Shown piece by piece: positions 6,235 to 8,333 of a stretch of DNA of 8,333 nt (position 1 is the first letter of the stretch; the number at the start of each line of letters is the position of its first letter). Source of the stretch: CAZXPG01 sp964643145 (GTDB lineage Bacteria; Pseudomonadota; Alphaproteobacteria; Rickettsiales; Arcanibacteraceae); contig CAZXPG010000064.1 in assembly GCA_964643145.1 (NCBI GenBank), forward strand, positions 1 to 8,333, given 5' to 3'. Made by a program: the position numbers and the translations under genes. Under the pieces are notes generated by a model, which saw only the letters and a program-made list of their open reading frames with translations, did not search any database and was not told the DNA's origin.

Positions 6235-6254
6235 TTAAAGCATATTTTGCAATA

Positions 6255-6881
6255 CTAACTTTCTATATGCTGCACTGCAAAGGCTAACACCTGCTCCGCA
6301 TTCATAGCACTAGTGTCAATAACGATGGCATCAGGGGCGGCAAGCAAGGGCGCATCACTGCGCGCTTTATCACGCATGTCGCGCTCGGCAAGATCTTGGA
6401 GTATAGCATCGTAGGCGACCGCATAGGCTTTTTCCCGTAATTCGTTATAACGCCGTTTAGCCCGCACTTCAATAGCAGCCTCAATAAAAAACTTTATATC
6501 CGCATTTGGACAGATCACGGTGCCAATATCACGCCCATCTAGCACCGCTCCTTCAGGACGTGCAGCAAAATGACGCTGGAAGTCAAGTAGTGCCGCCCGC
6601 ACTTCGGGGATGCTTGCCACTATCGAAGCGGCTTTTCCTATCTGCTCTTCAGCAAGGCGCAGATTAGCAAGAGAGGCAACATCAAGGGTCTGTGCCGCCC
6701 GTATGGCAGCCGCGTGGTTATCAGGCCGTTCACCGGCGGCAAGCACCGCAAAGGCCACAGCACGATAAAGCTTACCGGTATCGAGATAGGGCAAGCCATA
6801 ATGGGCAGCCAGCTTGCGTGCCAATGTGCCCTTACCCGAAGCAGCAGGGCCGTCTATTGCAATCACCAGCCTTTTCTTCAT
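6255..6881 (-). CDS. cmk: Cytidylate kinase
   Basis: This enzyme phosphorylates CMP and dCMP to the diphosphates with ATP, in the cytoplasm. The 208-residue protein has the Walker A P-loop GPAASGKGT (11-19), the nucleotide-monophosphate-binding YLDTGKLYRAVA (32-43), the IGKAASIVASIPEVR motif (81-95), LDGRDIGTVICPNAD (114-128) and the lid segment ERDMRDKARSDAPL (166-179), ending with IDTS. It is shorter than E. coli Cmk (227), mostly in the monophosphate-binding domain. Its ATG overlaps the aroA stop (ATGA, 6878-6881), and no strong Shine-Dalgarno sequence precedes it, so translational coupling to aroA is likely. aroA-cmk-rpsA is a widespread proteobacterial order. Confidence 0.96.
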   Translation of the reverse strand: MKKRLVIAIDGPAASGKGTLARKLAAHYGLPYLDTGKLYRAVAFAVLAAGERPDNHAAAIRAAQTLDVASLANLRLAEEQIGKAASIVASIPEVRAALLDFQRHFAARPEGAVLDGRDIGTVICPNADIKFFIEAAIEVRAKRRYNELREKAYAVAYDAILQDLAERDMRDKARSDAPLLAAPDAIVIDTSAMNAEQVLAFAVQHIES

Positions 6882-8209
6882 GCGGGCACCCCGTCACGCA
6901 ATGCTGCACCTATACTATTCATTAGTGTAGTAAATTGCGGAAAGCTAGTAGCGATCATACTACCATCGTCTACCACTATGGGTTGGCTTGCAACTCCACC
7001 CAACACCAAGAATGCCATAGCAATACGATGGTCCATAGAGGTAGCCACTGTCCCACCACCTGGCACAATGCCATCACCACCCTCAACAATAAGCGAGTCT
7101 TCGCCTTCCACATATTCCACACCACACACATTAAGCCCTTGGGCAACAGCACTCAGGCGGTTGCTTTCTTTTGCTTTCAACTCGGCCAGGCCATACATGG
7201 TGGTTCTGCCTTGTGCATAAGCGGCAGCCACGCTCAGAATGGGATATTCATCAATCATGGAAGGGGCACGGCTGGCAGGCACTTCCACCCCATGCAGGCG
7301 GCTTGCACGCACACGGATATCAGCAATCTCTTCGCCTGCCACCTGCCTTAGGTTCAGGAAGGTAATATCCCCGCCCATTTCCTGCAAGGTCTGGTAAAGC
7401 CCAATACGTAGTGGGTTCACGCACACATTCTCAATTACCAGTTCCGACCCTGCCGTTATCAGGGCTGCAACCACCAGGAATGCCGCTGAGGACGGATCGC
7501 CTGGCACATAGATGCTATTGGCTATCAGGGAAGGATGGCCTTTCAGGGTGATTTCTTTGCCCTCTTCGGTATGTGTGACCACTACTTCCGCCCCGAAATA
7601 GGAGAGCATCCGCTCGGTATGATCACGCGTTGCTTCAGTTTCAATCACGGTAGTGTTGCCTACGGTGTTTAGCCCAGCCAGCAGGATAGCCGATTTCACC
7701 TGCGCCGAAGGCACCGGCAAGCTATAACGGATAGGCAATAATGCATCCGTGCCCATAACCACCAGCGGCAAACGCCCCTTCTCTCGCGCAACAAACTGCG
7801 CCCCCATCATGGCAAGCGGCTGGGTTACACGTGCCATTGGCCGCGAGCGTAGGCTTTTATCGCCGGTGAAGAAGGTGGTAAAGCTATAGGATGCCACCAA
7901 CCCCATCATCAAGCGCACCGCTGTGCCAGAATTGCCCATATCAATCACATTATCGGCCTCTCGCAAGCCGCCAACGCCTACACCTTCCACATGCCAGACA
8001 CCGTGTGCATCAGTGGTAATCACAACACCCAATGCCCGTAATGCATCCGCCGTATGCAGCACATCTTCCCCCAGCAGCAGCCCGTGAATTGATGATGTGC
8101 CTATCGCCTGTGATGCCAGCATCAGGGCGCGGTGCGATACCGATTTATCACCGGCTACTGTCACGGTGCCCTGCAAAGGGGCACTTTTCTGCGCAATTAG
8201 TGGTTTCAT
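6878..8209 (-). CDS. aroA: 3-phosphoshikimate 1-carboxyvinyltransferase (EPSP synthase)
   Basis: This is the sixth shikimate-pathway step, joining phosphoenolpyruvate to shikimate-3-phosphate. All 443 residues are present. Landmarks are GDKSVSHR with K22, S23 and R27, the phosphoenolpyruvate loop MGNSGTAVRL (91-100), GDKSLRSRPMARV (116-128), SAQVK (168-172, Q170), RDHTER (195-200), NPLR (265-268), PSMIDEYPIL with D320, KESNRLSAV with E348, and DHR (393-395). Segments such as SAQVKSAILLAGLNT and RAPSMIDEYPIL follow the Agrobacterium CP4 (class II) enzyme rather than the E. coli type. However, the residue matching CP4 Ala100 is Gly95, as in sensitive enzymes. The start is supported by AGGGA (plus-strand 8216-8220) 6 nt upstream. 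The gene is headed by palindromic element copy B and overlaps cmk by 4 nt. Confidence 0.97.
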   Translation of the reverse strand: MKPLIAQKSAPLQGTVTVAGDKSVSHRALMLASQAIGTSSIHGLLLGEDVLHTADALRALGVVITTDAHGVWHVEGVGVGGLREADNVIDMGNSGTAVRLMMGLVASYSFTTFFTGDKSLRSRPMARVTQPLAMMGAQFVAREKGRLPLVVMGTDALLPIRYSLPVPSAQVKSAILLAGLNTVGNTTVIETEATRDHTERMLSYFGAEVVVTHTEEGKEITLKGHPSLIANSIYVPGDPSSAAFLVVAALITAGSELVIENVCVNPLRIGLYQTLQEMGGDITFLNLRQVAGEEIADIRVRASRLHGVEVPASRAPSMIDEYPILSVAAAYAQGRTTMYGLAELKAKESNRLSAVAQGLNVCGVEYVEGEDSLIVEGGDGIVPGGGTVATSMDHRIAMAFLVLGGVASQPIVVDDGSMIATSFPQFTTLMNSIGAALRDGVPA

Positions 8210-8226
8210 TTCTTTTCCCTATGTAG

Positions 8227-8286
8227 TTAACCTCAGTTTTGGATAAGCTTTGCTTATCCAAAACTGACATGTTATTGAAAAATAAT
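8227..8286 (-). repeat. 60-nt palindromic intergenic element, copy B
   Basis: This is the reverse-orientation counterpart of 120-179, with 55 of 60 positions identical. Here the hairpin is perfect: TCAGTTTTGGATAAGC (8233-8248) pairs over 16 bp with GCTTATCCAAAACTGA (8252-8267) around TTT. The element ends, read toward aroA, in GAGGTTAA 17 nt before the ATG at 8209. It therefore lies in the aroA leader in the same sense as copy A does for its gene. aroA has its own Shine-Dalgarno sequence closer in, so this GAGG is not needed as one. Confidence 0.85.
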
Positions 8287-8296
8287 AACGTTAATT

Positions 8297-8329
8297 CTAT
8301 GATAGGAAGCCAAAGGCTTCCTATCATAG
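8297..8329. repeat. Perfect 15-bp inverted repeat (hairpin 3)
   Basis: CTATGATAGGAAGCC (8297-8311) and GGCTTCCTATCATAG (8315-8329) are exact reverse complements around AAA. It lies 11 nt from copy B, as hairpin 2 lies close to copy A. The window ends 4 nt later, so a T-run on the plus strand cannot be judged. It may be the terminator of a gene beyond the edge or another palindromic repeat. Confidence 0.8.
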
Positions 8330-8333
8330 TGTA

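Overview
The window reads as an ordinary chromosomal segment of an alphaproteobacterium. The gene order aroA-cmk-rpsA-sppA-ihfB on the minus strand is an alphaproteobacterial housekeeping arrangement. The EPSP synthase is of the Agrobacterium CP4-like type, and MutL carries the endonuclease motif found in bacteria without MutH. Base composition is near half GC by eye, with AT-rich intergenic regions. I cannot name a genus: the family assignments are firm, the organism is not. No RNA gene, insertion sequence, prophage, CRISPR array or recent foreign gene is visible.

Layout in minus-strand transcription order (right to left): aroA (8209-6878) overlaps cmk (6881-6255) by 4 nt. After a 160-nt leader with its own promoter candidates comes rpsA (6094-4373). 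A 26-nt GC-rich hairpin separates it from sppA (about 4307-3384). Then come a degenerate palindromic repeat, ihfB (3285-2992), and after 143 nt mutL (2848-1049), which has a candidate promoter of its own. A compact glutamine-synthetase-like gene (183-1031, plus strand) converges on mutL, with a small hairpin at the junction.

Working together: aroA serves the shikimate pathway, cmk supplies CDP/dCDP, rpsA encodes ribosomal protein S1, sppA a membrane-anchored signal-peptide peptidase, ihfB one subunit of IHF and mutL the mismatch-repair endonuclease. The plus-strand gene encodes only the catalytic core of a glutamine-synthetase-type ligase. Its metal ligands are kept, but the N-terminal beta-grasp domain and the usual C-terminal tail are missing.

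The least ordinary content is intergenic. A 60-nt palindromic element occurs at 120-179 and, inverted, at 8227-8286 (55 of 60 positions identical). Each copy lies immediately upstream of a start codon in the same orientation relative to the gene. A diverged third copy at about 3320-3362 keeps the loop core and a GAGGTTA end while both stem arms have changed together. In the plus-strand gene the GAGG of the element serves as the Shine-Dalgarno sequence. Three further perfect 15-bp hairpins (10-43, 61-95, 8297-8329) flank these elements. This looks like a genome-wide family of small palindromic intergenic repeats, in the style of REP or Rickettsia palindromic elements, but I cannot match it to a named family from sequence alone.
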